From a virus: a stretch of 28,670 bases of DNA. The position numbers and the translations under genes were made by a program. The DNA lies in the IMG/VR virus record IMGVR_UViG_3300032073_002450, positions 1 to 28,670 of that record; one strand, written 5' to 3'. Each line of letters begins with the position of its first letter. Position 1 is the first letter of the stretch. Positions 14,109 to 21,285 of the stretch are shown here, in pieces. The notes under the pieces are model-generated. The model was given only the letters and a program-made list of their open reading frames with translations. It had not been told where the DNA came from and did not search any database.

Positions 14109-16570
14109 TATCCTTTATAACCCTTTCTTTGTGTATTTACTTCAACGGCAGTAGAGAATTTAGATCCTGATTTAGAATTAAATCCTGATGAACCGTATAT
14201 TGGTGTAACATTCTTTCCATCTATTTCTATGTTTTCAAGTAAAAATATAGTTATTGCATTATGTAATGCTCCTGTTTTACCTACTCGATTGATTTTGATT
14301 TCCATGATTGGCCAGTTAGCTTCGTAAACTTCTTCTCTCTTTAGTTTAGTGGCCACATCAGCTGAATAATTATCTCTTTTTCCTAAATGATCTATAACAC
14401 CTCCACCTTTAACAATTACAAGTGGTAACGCTGTATTGCCAAACTTAGCTTCTGCACTAACATCTCCAGACATACTTAATACAGCATCTGACAATCCATA
14501 TTCTAAATTTTCATAACTATCCATTTTCTCTTTAACTTGTTTTAGTATGTTATTAAGATAAACATATCCTATCCAATTAGAAGTAACATTAAGAACTACC
14601 CAAAACATTGAATACAACTCTGAATCTAATGTAATTTCATCACCTTTTTCGGGTTTTGGTAACTTAAATAATTTATCTAATTGTTTTAAATCATCTGCCA
14701 TCTGTAGAGCTTCTTTCCCTTCATTGTATATTATAGGATTAAACTTTCTGACTTTAGACTTATTTAATAAATCTACATTTGTTTGAATCTGTTTAAAAGT
14801 TCTTTCAATTTCACCTAAACTATCTTTAAAATCTTGAACATGACCGTATAAGTTATTATTGTATACTAACGGTTTACCTTTTCTAGCAGCTCTGAAAATA
14901 AATTCATTTAACATTTCTTCTTTTAATGGCATCTTCAATGAAGCCATTTCTTTAACAAGACCCTGTGCTGCTTTAACTTTTTTATCTTTCTTTATGATAG
15001 CGTCTGTTAATTTTTTAGCTTTAGAGGTAATAAACTTTACAATTTTCTTAAATACTGTTTTTACTTTTTTTACAAACCCACCAACTTTATCTTTAATTTT
15101 ATCTATGAGATTACCGAACATACCTTCTTCTAGAAATTCAGAAGGATCATAAGTGAATGTAGGGTTAATAATTTCACCTATAGTTTGCTGTGCAGCTGCG
15201 ACTGTTCTCAATTTACCTGGCATCCCTGTTCTGTCTAAATCTTTACCTGCTAGTTGAGTCCATTTACCCGCTCGTGCTTCACCAGGTGCTGCGTCTTTTT
15301 TCAATGATACTTGATAGAATATAATCTCACCATCAAGTGTTATTTTTGAACCATCTGAGACTGTTCTTTTAACTTGTTCTTCTTCTGATAATTTCTTTAA
15401 TTCTTTCAATTTTGATATTAGTGTTTTCGGTGTGCCCTTTGTTATGATAACACAATCAGCAGTATTCTTTTTACCAGCTACTGGTACTTGCCAAGTTTTA
15501 GGTGCAGCTGCATAATAATCTTCTATTGAATCCCAAATAAATTTACTAGATGAACTAACACCGTCTAGATTAGTTATATGTCCACCCAACTTGTTGCAGA
15601 AGTTATTCCAAATATCTGGATCACCACCTATATCTAAATATGCTTCTTGATACCATTGACCCATTGTTGTTATTGAAAGATCATTATATTTAACGGCTTT
15701 TCCTTTCTTACCCATTGGCGCGTTCTTCCATTCTGATTCACTTATTATGTTACTACCAACCATTCCCCATAGAGCGGCACCTTCAAAAATAGCGGTTCTA
15801 GCAGTATTTTCATTTGAAGGTGGAAGATAATCATCAATAGTCATTTGAACTTCTTCTTCTTCTTTAAGTATTGATTCTAATTTTAAATCAGGTTCCATAC
15901 TTGATTTTGAGTAATTATATAATGCTTTAGCTAAACGAACACCAAACGCTGTATCAGTTGGATAATGTGCTCCGGCGATTTGTCTACTCTCACCAATTCT
16001 TTTACCAATATCTAAAATATCTTTTCTGTATTCTAATGGAGCTTCATCAGCAACTAATAATGATATTAGTGTTCCTTGTGTTGCGTGGCCTGATGGATAT
16101 GAAGGTGAACCCGCTGTTTTTAATGGAAAGTTATCTAATGGTAATCCCAATTTTTCAGCTAGTTCTTTTGGTCTAGGTCTATTGTAGTGTCTTTTAAGTG
16201 ATAGGATTATAGGATCTGAATGTTCTTTCATTCTTTTTATTCTATCCCAATCAATATCGTCAATATTATGGCTTGATAGATAATCTTTAAATGGTTGAAT
16301 AACTTTAATATCATACATTATCATTTCATTTTGCCAATCAGTTCTAAATTGACCTAAAGAAATCAAATGTTGTATTTCTTTTTTAGTTTCCTCAGAAGAA
16401 TTTCTAGGGAAAGGAAATTGTAGCCAATCTTCTAAATCAAAGTATTCATATTCACTAGAATCTCCTTTAAGCATCGCCAATTTCTTAGAAGATAACTTAA
16501 CACTATGGCCAAGTTTATCTAATTTGTCTTCTACTGATTCTTCTTGGATTGTTTGTAAGAATGATTTCAT
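14108..16570 (-). CDS. PAP2 phosphatase fused to nuclease-like and other modules (820 residues)
   Basis: Residues 1-12 (MKSFLQTIQEES) resemble the T4 capsid-targeting peptide. Residues 40-222 are a complete PAP2/acid phosphatase domain: K126-x6-RP, PSGH (159-162) and SR-x5-H-x3-D (195-206), with His162 and His202 catalytic. Residues 255-465 are a second module with TADCVI and a distant FYQVSLKK, reminiscent of a PD-(D/E)xK nuclease core (weak). Residues 480-545 are a basic amphipathic helix region (FGNLIDKIKDKVGGFV), and 555-820 are unrecognised. Gp21-like sites stand between modules: IFEGA (about 261) and FLEEG (about 479). PAP2 enzymes dephosphorylate lipids or nucleotides, usually at membranes, but no transmembrane segments are seen here. 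Start context: a CATAAATA element just upstream. Confidence 0.75.
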   Translation of the reverse strand: MKSFLQTIQEESVEDKLDKLGHSVKLSSKKLAMLKGDSSEYEYFDLEDWLQFPFPRNSSEETKKEIQHLISLGQFRTDWQNEMIMYDIKVIQPFKDYLSSHNIDDIDWDRIKRMKEHSDPIILSLKRHYNRPRPKELAEKLGLPLDNFPLKTAGSPSYPSGHATQGTLISLLVADEAPLEYRKDILDIGKRIGESRQIAGAHYPTDTAFGVRLAKALYNYSKSSMEPDLKLESILKEEEEVQMTIDDYLPPSNENTARTAIFEGAALWGMVGSNIISESEWKNAPMGKKGKAVKYNDLSITTMGQWYQEAYLDIGGDPDIWNNFCNKLGGHITNLDGVSSSSKFIWDSIEDYYAAAPKTWQVPVAGKKNTADCVIITKGTPKTLISKLKELKKLSEEEQVKRTVSDGSKITLDGEIIFYQVSLKKDAAPGEARAGKWTQLAGKDLDRTGMPGKLRTVAAAQQTIGEIINPTFTYDPSEFLEEGMFGNLIDKIKDKVGGFVKKVKTVFKKIVKFITSKAKKLTDAIIKKDKKVKAAQGLVKEMASLKMPLKEEMLNEFIFRAARKGKPLVYNNNLYGHVQDFKDSLGEIERTFKQIQTNVDLLNKSKVRKFNPIIYNEGKEALQMADDLKQLDKLFKLPKPEKGDEITLDSELYSMFWVVLNVTSNWIGYVYLNNILKQVKEKMDSYENLEYGLSDAVLSMSGDVSAEAKFGNTALPLVIVKGGGVIDHLGKRDNYSADVATKLKREEVYEANWPIMEIKINRVGKTGALHNAITIFLLENIEIDGKNVTPIYGSSGFNSKSGSKFSTAVEVNTQRKGYKG

Positions 16571-16576
16571 AAACAG

Positions 16577-16584
16577 TATTTATG
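16577..16584 (-). promoter_or_regulatory. Late promoter variant (CATAAATA)
   Basis: One mismatch to TATAAATA, placed so that transcription would begin one or two bases before the ATG of the 820-residue protein at 16570. The spacing matches that of the internal element at 11054-11061. Confidence 0.5.
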
Positions 16585-16590
16585 TTAATA

Positions 16591-16788
16591 CTATTTTTGA
16601 ATTTTGTGCTTACTGAGAAATTCATCAATCATTGCGATTGATTCTACTAATAGTTCTTGTTTCTTTGGTTGTTCTTTCTGTTTCTTTAGGCGAATAAGTT
16701 CTTTCTTCAATTCAACCTTTTTGTTGAGAAGATCGACTAGGGATTTACTTTTAATAACACCCTTATCTTTATTCTGCGATAAGTTCAT
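16591..16788 (-). CDS. Small coiled-coil protein
   Basis: A 65-residue, Lys/Glu/Leu-rich protein predicted to be one long helix (VELKKELIRLKKQKEQPKK). It is not recognised. The start overlaps the end of the HAD gene by 20 bases in another frame and has no clear Shine-Dalgarno, so it probably depends on translation of the upstream gene. Confidence 0.55.
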   Translation of the reverse strand: MNLSQNKDKGVIKSKSLVDLLNKKVELKKELIRLKKQKEQPKKQELLVESIAMIDEFLSKHKIQK

Positions 16789-17275
16789 TTAACTGTTTAA
16801 TTGTATTGTCTGCAGTAGTATGTAGTATTCCGATACCACCAGCATCTACCCAACAATCAATATTTTTATCTCTATCGTCAATCAATACTGCTTTTTTGTG
16901 AGCAAACGCCGCTTTTTGACTACCTTTGAATGTGGGTATAACTGTCCAATAGGGGTTTATATGTTCTCTAATCCATTCAATTTTATCTCTAACAACAAGT
17001 TCTCTATTAACAGTTCCTGCTGCAGTTAATATTTCAGTATGAATACCAGAATTTATACACCAATCAGTTAATTTCCATGCATCTGGTAAAGGGTCCATCT
17101 TTCTAAACATATGCTTAGATGTTAACTCCCTTTTATGAGCGTCATAAACTGCATGACCTGCATCAGTATTCCAAACTTTTTCACCTAACATTTCTGTTAT
17201 TTTTGACTCAAAATCAGTCAAAACACCGTCCATGTCTAAGAATATTTGTCTTATTTTCATATCTTTTTTCATCAT
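16769..17275 (-). CDS. HAD-family phosphatase, 5'-nucleotidase-like
   Basis: About 168 residues with HAD motif I LDMDGVLTDF (Asp14 nucleophile, Asp16 acid), a Thr-containing motif II (ILTAAGT), Lys in QKAAFAHKK and motif IV VLIDDRDKNID. This set and the length resemble (deoxy)ribonucleotidases of phages, which could trim host nucleotide pools. The start at 17275 (or 17272, or 17260) lies just downstream of a strong promoter whose -10 box is at 17282-17287. The ATG at 17275 coincides with the predicted first transcribed base. A longer open frame from 17344 would encode the promoter as protein, so it is rejected. Confidence 0.75.
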   Translation of the reverse strand: MMKKDMKIRQIFLDMDGVLTDFESKITEMLGEKVWNTDAGHAVYDAHKRELTSKHMFRKMDPLPDAWKLTDWCINSGIHTEILTAAGTVNRELVVRDKIEWIREHINPYWTVIPTFKGSQKAAFAHKKAVLIDDRDKNIDCWVDAGGIGILHTTADNTIKQLNELIAE

Positions 17276-17281
17276 ATTACT

Positions 17282-17311
17282 ATTATAACAAAAGTGTTCC
17301 TGCGGTTTCAA
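17282..17311 (-). promoter_or_regulatory. Sigma70-type promoter with conserved spacer (class B)
   Basis: TTGAAA (17306-17311), 18 bases, TATAAT (17282-17287). The spacer holds GGAACACTTTTG, identical or nearly so in the promoters at 27126-27155 and 27340-27369. It lies between the Mom-like gene's stop and the HAD gene. Confidence 0.8.
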
Positions 17312-17346
17312 GTCTGGCATTTTTAAATGTCTAAATTCCCACATGA

Positions 17347-18135
17347 TTAATTAAAAAAAGTATTTAAATTTGATTCACTTTTATAAGACTGAATATTCTT
17401 TTTGTTATATTCCATATCTTTTGTTAAATCAAATGGCATCTTTTTAGTTTGTGTATAATCTTTTTTGCCTGGTAGTTTTATTTTCCACTCTAAATCAGAA
17501 TGTTTAGGGTGATTCAAATCCCATTTAACTGTTGATTTTTTCAAATACTTTCTATCTTTTTTCGACATAGGATAAATGTATCTGAATTGTTTACCTTTAA
17601 CTCTACTCAATTTAAGTTCTACTAATTGTTGAGGATTAGGTCTATGTCCATACTTTAAACCATCTTCATTTGGTAATATACCTTGTATAGTTCTTGGGTG
17701 TATTTTCTCTCCATTCTCTGATACATAAGTATCTGTCATAGAGAAGCCACCATAAAGAAAGTTAGCTGCTTGATAAACATAACCAGGTTTTCCTACTAAT
17801 CCGTCAGCCCATGTAAAAAGATATTTAATATCTGTATTTTCTCTTAACCATTTAATAGATAAAGAAAGTAATTGTGATTCAGAATTTTTAGGCATTGAAT
17901 CGTCCATACACATTTTTCCTATTTCAAAATAATCTTTAGTGTCTAGTTCAGGAAATAACTTTTGTATTGTATGTTTGGGTCTTGTTCCCCAACCAAAAGT
18001 AATAGCACCTACTAATTCATCATCTTGATAACAACCCATAAAATGTTTTGTTAATCTTGGCATCACAGCTGAATAATGTCTTTCACTTATAAATTCAGAA
18101 CAAGTTATTTTATGAATCGGTTTAAGAGATAACAT
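17347..18135 (-). CDS. Mom-like (GNAT-fold) DNA modification protein
   Basis: A 262-residue protein resembling phage Mom-family proteins. It has an early HYSAVMPRLTKHFMGCY segment, a GNAT-like strand (LVGAITFGWG), MCMDDSMPKNSESQLLS and the characteristic TWADGLVGKPGYVYQAANF, followed by FRYIYPM. Mom of phage Mu hypermodifies adenine in DNA to evade restriction. The C-terminal 70 residues are basic and Lys-rich. The ATG at 18135 is only six bases past the CCA end of the tRNA-Gly. A frame extending to 18174 would run into the tRNA, so it is rejected. The family call rests on motif pattern; another GNAT-like activity is possible. Confidence 0.6.
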   Translation of the reverse strand: MLSLKPIHKITCSEFISERHYSAVMPRLTKHFMGCYQDDELVGAITFGWGTRPKHTIQKLFPELDTKDYFEIGKMCMDDSMPKNSESQLLSLSIKWLRENTDIKYLFTWADGLVGKPGYVYQAANFLYGGFSMTDTYVSENGEKIHPRTIQGILPNEDGLKYGHRPNPQQLVELKLSRVKGKQFRYIYPMSKKDRKYLKKSTVKWDLNHPKHSDLEWKIKLPGKKDYTQTKKMPFDLTKDMEYNKKNIQSYKSESNLNTFFN

Positions 18136-18141
18136 AATAAA

Positions 18142-18215
18142 TGGAGCGGGTTGAGAGAATCGAACTCCCTTCAAAAGATTGGAAACCTTTTATAATACCA
18201 TTATACCAAACCCGC
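18142..18215 (-). tRNA. tRNA-Gly (anticodon UCC)
   Basis: Cloverleaf on the minus strand: acceptor GCGGGTT pairs with AACCCGC, then discriminator T and an encoded CCA. The D-arm contains GGTATAATGG. The anticodon stem AAAGG/TCTTT encloses loop TTTCCAA (anticodon TCC, reading GGA and GGG). The T-arm is GGGAG-TTCGATT-CTCTC. The 74-base gene begins on the base after the helicase stop codon, so it must be cut out of the replication mRNA. GGA-type glycine codons suit an AT-rich genome. Confidence 0.92.
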
Positions 18216-19601
18216 TTAGTCATACTTTAAATTGTCTGCCTTTTCACTACTAATTCTTTTACCTGTTTCTGTCTGATCCATTACAGGTCCAATATCAACT
18301 AATTCATCTTGTGCTGATTGTTCACAATCATACAGTCTCATTTTAGCTCTGTCAACACCCAATACAAATCTTTTATGATATGTTGGATCATTATATCTAT
18401 TCTTTAACTGTTTAACCATTACTTGATCAAGTTCTTGCATGTCTTCTGTTGATATCAACGCGAACATAAAATCAGCTGTAGCGGGTAATCCGAATGATTC
18501 AGAAGTATCTTCAAGTCCAACATCTGTAGATACAAATCCTGTTCTATTTGTTTGTGTTGCTGACATAATTGGAACATCAAATTCAACTGCTAATCCTCTG
18601 AGTTCTTCTGCAATAGACTTGATATATGAATAAGTATTCACATTACTACCCGGTCTAATTCTAAATGAACTACAAATATTCAGATAATCGATATAAATCA
18701 TATCAGGTTGAAACTCTCTTTTTAAATCCAATTCTTGTAATAGATGTCTAAAATGACCACTATGTGCAGTCGCTGTAGGATATTCTTTAATGATTAATTT
18801 ACCTTTAGTCTTCTCTCTGACTCTTGTAATTTTCTTCTCATACATCATCTTAGGTAAATCTTGTAATTCATTTAATGATATATCTAATAGATTGGCGTCT
18901 ATTCTTTCAGCAATCTTTTCTTCGGCCATTTCCATTGTAATGTATAATACATTCTTACCTTGAAGTAAAGATGATGAAGCACAATGACACATGAATAGAG
19001 ATTTACCAACACCCGTTCCTGCCATACAGATATTCAATGTCTTATTCGGTAAACCACCTTTTGTGATTTTATTCATAAGTTCTAAATCAAAAGGTATTCT
19101 TTCTTCTTCTCTATGCATGAAGTCATATCGATCATTCCAATCTTCAATGAAATCATGACCAATATTACTATCAAAAGAAACAGATAATGCTTCTCTGAGT
19201 ATGTCAGGTATCTCTCCTGTATTCCCTTGTTTGTCTTGAATGATCTCAATAGAGTTCATTACACCATTGTATACTGCTCTATCTTTACACCACTTCTCTG
19301 TTGAATCAACCAACCATTCATCAGGTGTGTTTGTTGTATCTTGTTTGATCTCTCGAATTAAGACTGCCGTGTCTGATACTAATTGTTGATCCACATCAGT
19401 CTTTTCATCTATATCAATGATAAGAGCCTCTGGTGTAGGTGATGTTTGATACTTTAAGAAATACTCTCGAATTTGTTTAAATAGAAATTCTTCGTCCCTT
19501 TCACTAAAAAATTCTGATTTTATGTAAGGTAAAGTCTTTCTAATAAATTCTTCATTCTGTATCAGATTCTTGAGAATCGTCTGTTCTAATCGCGTTGCCA
19601 T
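18216..19601 (-). CDS. 41: Replicative DNA helicase (gp41/DnaB-like)
   Basis: A 461-residue hexameric-helicase-type protein. Its N-terminal helical domain (about 1-150) starts like T4-type helicases ([14 protein letters not shown]). The RecA-like domain has Walker A GTGVGKS (195-201), Walker [20 protein letters not shown] as the sensor motif and an Arg in the C-terminal region (KNRYNDP). It unwinds the fork 5'-3' and pairs with the primase that begins at the window's left edge. The gene overlaps uvsX by 50 bases, and its stop abuts the tRNA-Gly. The length matches T4 gp41 (475). Confidence 0.93.
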   Translation of the reverse strand: MATRLEQTILKNLIQNEEFIRKTLPYIKSEFFSERDEEFLFKQIREYFLKYQTSPTPEALIIDIDEKTDVDQQLVSDTAVLIREIKQDTTNTPDEWLVDSTEKWCKDRAVYNGVMNSIEIIQDKQGNTGEIPDILREALSVSFDSNIGHDFIEDWNDRYDFMHREEERIPFDLELMNKITKGGLPNKTLNICMAGTGVGKSLFMCHCASSSLLQGKNVLYITMEMAEEKIAERIDANLLDISLNELQDLPKMMYEKKITRVREKTKGKLIIKEYPTATAHSGHFRHLLQELDLKREFQPDMIYIDYLNICSSFRIRPGSNVNTYSYIKSIAEELRGLAVEFDVPIMSATQTNRTGFVSTDVGLEDTSESFGLPATADFMFALISTEDMQELDQVMVKQLKNRYNDPTYHKRFVLGVDRAKMRLYDCEQSAQDELVDIGPVMDQTETGKRISSEKADNLKYD

Positions 19602-20595
19602 ATAAAAATTCTTGTTTCGCTACTTCGTTAATTTGATCAAGTATTTCTGGTGTGAAATACTTCTCTGGATTGTTATTAATAGTTTTACCAAATTGTGTTG
19701 TTCCATCAGGTAATTCTATTCTTGTTGATGCTTGTTTAAAGATATCATACTTGACTGCTAAGTCTAATAGACCGTAATAACGATCTAGTCCAGAGTCATA
19801 TTTGAGTATAACATCTACCATCTTATTCTCCATAGTAAGTCTTGATTTCTCATTCTTACAATGAATAATATTTCCTATAACATCTTTTCCGTCTTTCTCT
19901 TTTTTCTTAGACAAAAATATAATTGATGATGCAGCGTATTTAAGACCACTACCACCACCCATTACTTTCTTCGCGAATAATCCCATTTCATCATAAGTAT
20001 GATTCGTTACAATTAATGGAACTCCTGCTTTACCTAATTTAAGAGTTAATACTCTAAAAGCACCTTTAACTAACTGTGCTCTCGTCATATCTTTTGTTTC
20101 AGAACCTGATGCTGTATCTTCAATCTCTTTAGTTGTTGATAACATACCAAGAGAATCTAAAACAAATAACATTTTCATATCTGTTTGATCTTTTATATAT
20201 TGATCAAGTATTTTAATTGATTGAGTTCTAAACTCTTGAACTGTTGTAACGGGAACAATGACGATTCTAGAGGAATCAATTCCCCTTTCTTCAATCATGT
20301 TTTTTGTAATAGCACTTTCAGATTCAAAGTAGATAACCGCTGAATCGGGATTATCATCTAAGAATTGTTTACACATTCCAAGTGCAAAGAATGTTTTACC
20401 TGTTGCAGATTCACCAGCAAGAGCTGTAATCTTATTATTAGGTAATCCATCATATATGGAACCAGATAACAACGCGTTAAAAATATAAGAACCTGTATCA
20501 ATATAACCACTGACATCAGCAGCTGCTACACCTTCTTCTACTATAGACGCGAATTCATTACCTGTAGTTTTGATTAAGTTTTTCAAATAACTCAT
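19552..20595 (-). CDS. uvsX: UvsX recombinase (RecA-like)
   Basis: A 347-residue RecA/RAD51-superfamily protein. Walker A is GESATGKT (61-68), Walker [11 protein letters not shown] (near 145-153), with a RecA-like [10 protein letters not shown] and [10 protein letters not shown] region for DNA binding. The C-terminal tail is acidic (DDSQESDTE), as in T4 UvsX. It forms filaments on single-stranded DNA for recombination-dependent replication and repair. The start has GGAGA about seven bases upstream. It shares an operon with the helicase and lies behind the promoter at 20779-20806. Confidence 0.95.
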   Translation of the reverse strand: MSYLKNLIKTTGNEFASIVEEGVAAADVSGYIDTGSYIFNALLSGSIYDGLPNNKITALAGESATGKTFFALGMCKQFLDDNPDSAVIYFESESAITKNMIEERGIDSSRIVIVPVTTVQEFRTQSIKILDQYIKDQTDMKMLFVLDSLGMLSTTKEIEDTASGSETKDMTRAQLVKGAFRVLTLKLGKAGVPLIVTNHTYDEMGLFAKKVMGGGSGLKYAASSIIFLSKKKEKDGKDVIGNIIHCKNEKSRLTMENKMVDVILKYDSGLDRYYGLLDLAVKYDIFKQASTRIELPDGTTQFGKTINNNPEKYFTPEILDQINEVAKQEFLYGNAIRTDDSQESDTE

Positions 20596-20607
20596 AATAT
20601 CTCCAAT

Positions 20608-20772
20608 TTATCTTTTCGCTTTTATTTCTTTTCTTTTTTTCCTTAAAGTTGAATCATAATCTATATGTAATCTAACTTCTCTCTTAAAAGAATTTAGTTC
20701 AACTAAGACTATAATTAAGAACACCCAAGTTATTAGATGTAAACATAAAAAAATATAAGAAATTTCATTCAT
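20608..20772 (-). CDS. Small membrane protein (54 residues)
   Basis: The frame starts MNEISYIFL and ends RKEIKAKR, with one hydrophobic segment at about residues 5-26 (ISYIFLCLHLITWVFLIIVL) and a basic, probably cytoplasmic tail. The ATG at 20772 coincides with the predicted transcription start of the promoter at 20779-20806, so the message would be leaderless. It fills the gap between the nuclease and uvsX. Unrecognised; small single-helix proteins of this kind in phages often act on host membranes, but that is inference. Confidence 0.55.
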   Translation of the reverse strand: MNEISYIFLCLHLITWVFLIIVLVELNSFKREVRLHIDYDSTLRKKRKEIKAKR

Positions 20773-20778
20773 ATATCT

Positions 20779-20806
20779 ATTATACTACTGAACTCGTATT
20801 TGTCAA
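20779..20806 (-). promoter_or_regulatory. Sigma70-type promoter (class A)
   Basis: TTGACA (20801-20806), 16 bases, TATAAT (20779-20784), preceded by TAG and followed by AGATATAT. Its -35 box lies inside the last codons of the nuclease gene. It would drive the 54-residue peptide, uvsX, the helicase and the tRNA. Confidence 0.8.
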
Positions 20807-21259
20807 GCCCGCTTCTTCATAAGACATTTCTATAAGTCCTTCATCAATTAATCTTTTACGATTAACCATATGAGCGGATTTTATATCTTCTTTAGAGCCA
20901 CCATAATAATCTACGGCGTGTCCATCTTCAATCAAGGCATCAACAACACTTATACTCTCACCATGTCTATCAACAATAAAGTCACCAAGAATTCTTCCGA
21001 ATTTACCTTTCATGTCTTCACCGTCTCTATTAATTTGTGTTTTCAAAATTGATGTTTTACCTAACATATCTAGTAAAGCTTGTTTAGCAGCTTTACCAAA
21101 AACTTTTTCTACTTTATCTCTAGTTCTAGATTCTGGTGTGTCGATACCCATGATTCTAACTCTCTCGTCTGTAAGAGTTACACCGAACCCCAAATCAATA
21201 TCAACATCTACTGTATCACCATCTATCACTTTGATAATTTTTACTCTATATTCGTACAT
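20780..21259 (-). CDS. Staphylococcal-nuclease-like thermonuclease
   Basis: A 159-residue protein with the SNase fold. VIDGDTVDV (calcium ligand Asp15), RVRIMGIDTPES (Arg35, Asp40, Glu43) and FGRILGDF (Arg89) match the catalytic Asp21/Arg35/Asp40/Glu43/Arg87 set of the Staphylococcus enzyme. IEDGHAVDYYGG is also typical. No signal peptide is seen, so it acts in the cytoplasm, perhaps degrading host DNA or processing phage DNA. Nearly all family positions are intact. A hairpin at 21262-21279 lies directly before the start codon and includes its only Shine-Dalgarno-like bases (AAGGGG). Confidence 0.88.
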   Translation of the reverse strand: MYEYRVKIIKVIDGDTVDVDIDLGFGVTLTDERVRIMGIDTPESRTRDKVEKVFGKAAKQALLDMLGKTSILKTQINRDGEDMKGKFGRILGDFIVDRHGESISVVDALIEDGHAVDYYGGSKEDIKSAHMVNRKRLIDEGLIEMSYEEAGLTNTSSVV

Positions 21260-21261
21260 TA

Positions 21262-21279
21262 ATTACCCCTTTGGGTAAT
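21262..21279 (-). promoter_or_regulatory. Hairpin over the ribosome binding site of the SNase gene
   Basis: ATTACCC and GGGTAAT form a perfect 7-base stem with a 4-base loop, ending two bases before the ATG at 21259. The G-rich arm is the only Shine-Dalgarno-like sequence. It is not followed by T residues, so it is more likely a translational control element than a terminator. Confidence 0.45.
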
Positions 21280-21285
21280 CAACTT

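Noticed and set aside
17276-17344. N-terminal extension of the HAD phosphatase from an ATG at 17344
   Set aside because: It would encode the strong promoter (TTGAAA, 18 bases, TATAAT) as protein; ATGs at 17275, 17272 or 17260 directly after the promoter are more likely.
18136-18174. N-terminal extension of the Mom-like protein to 18174
   Set aside because: It would run through the 3' half of the tRNA-Gly; the ATG at 18135 starts just past the CCA end.
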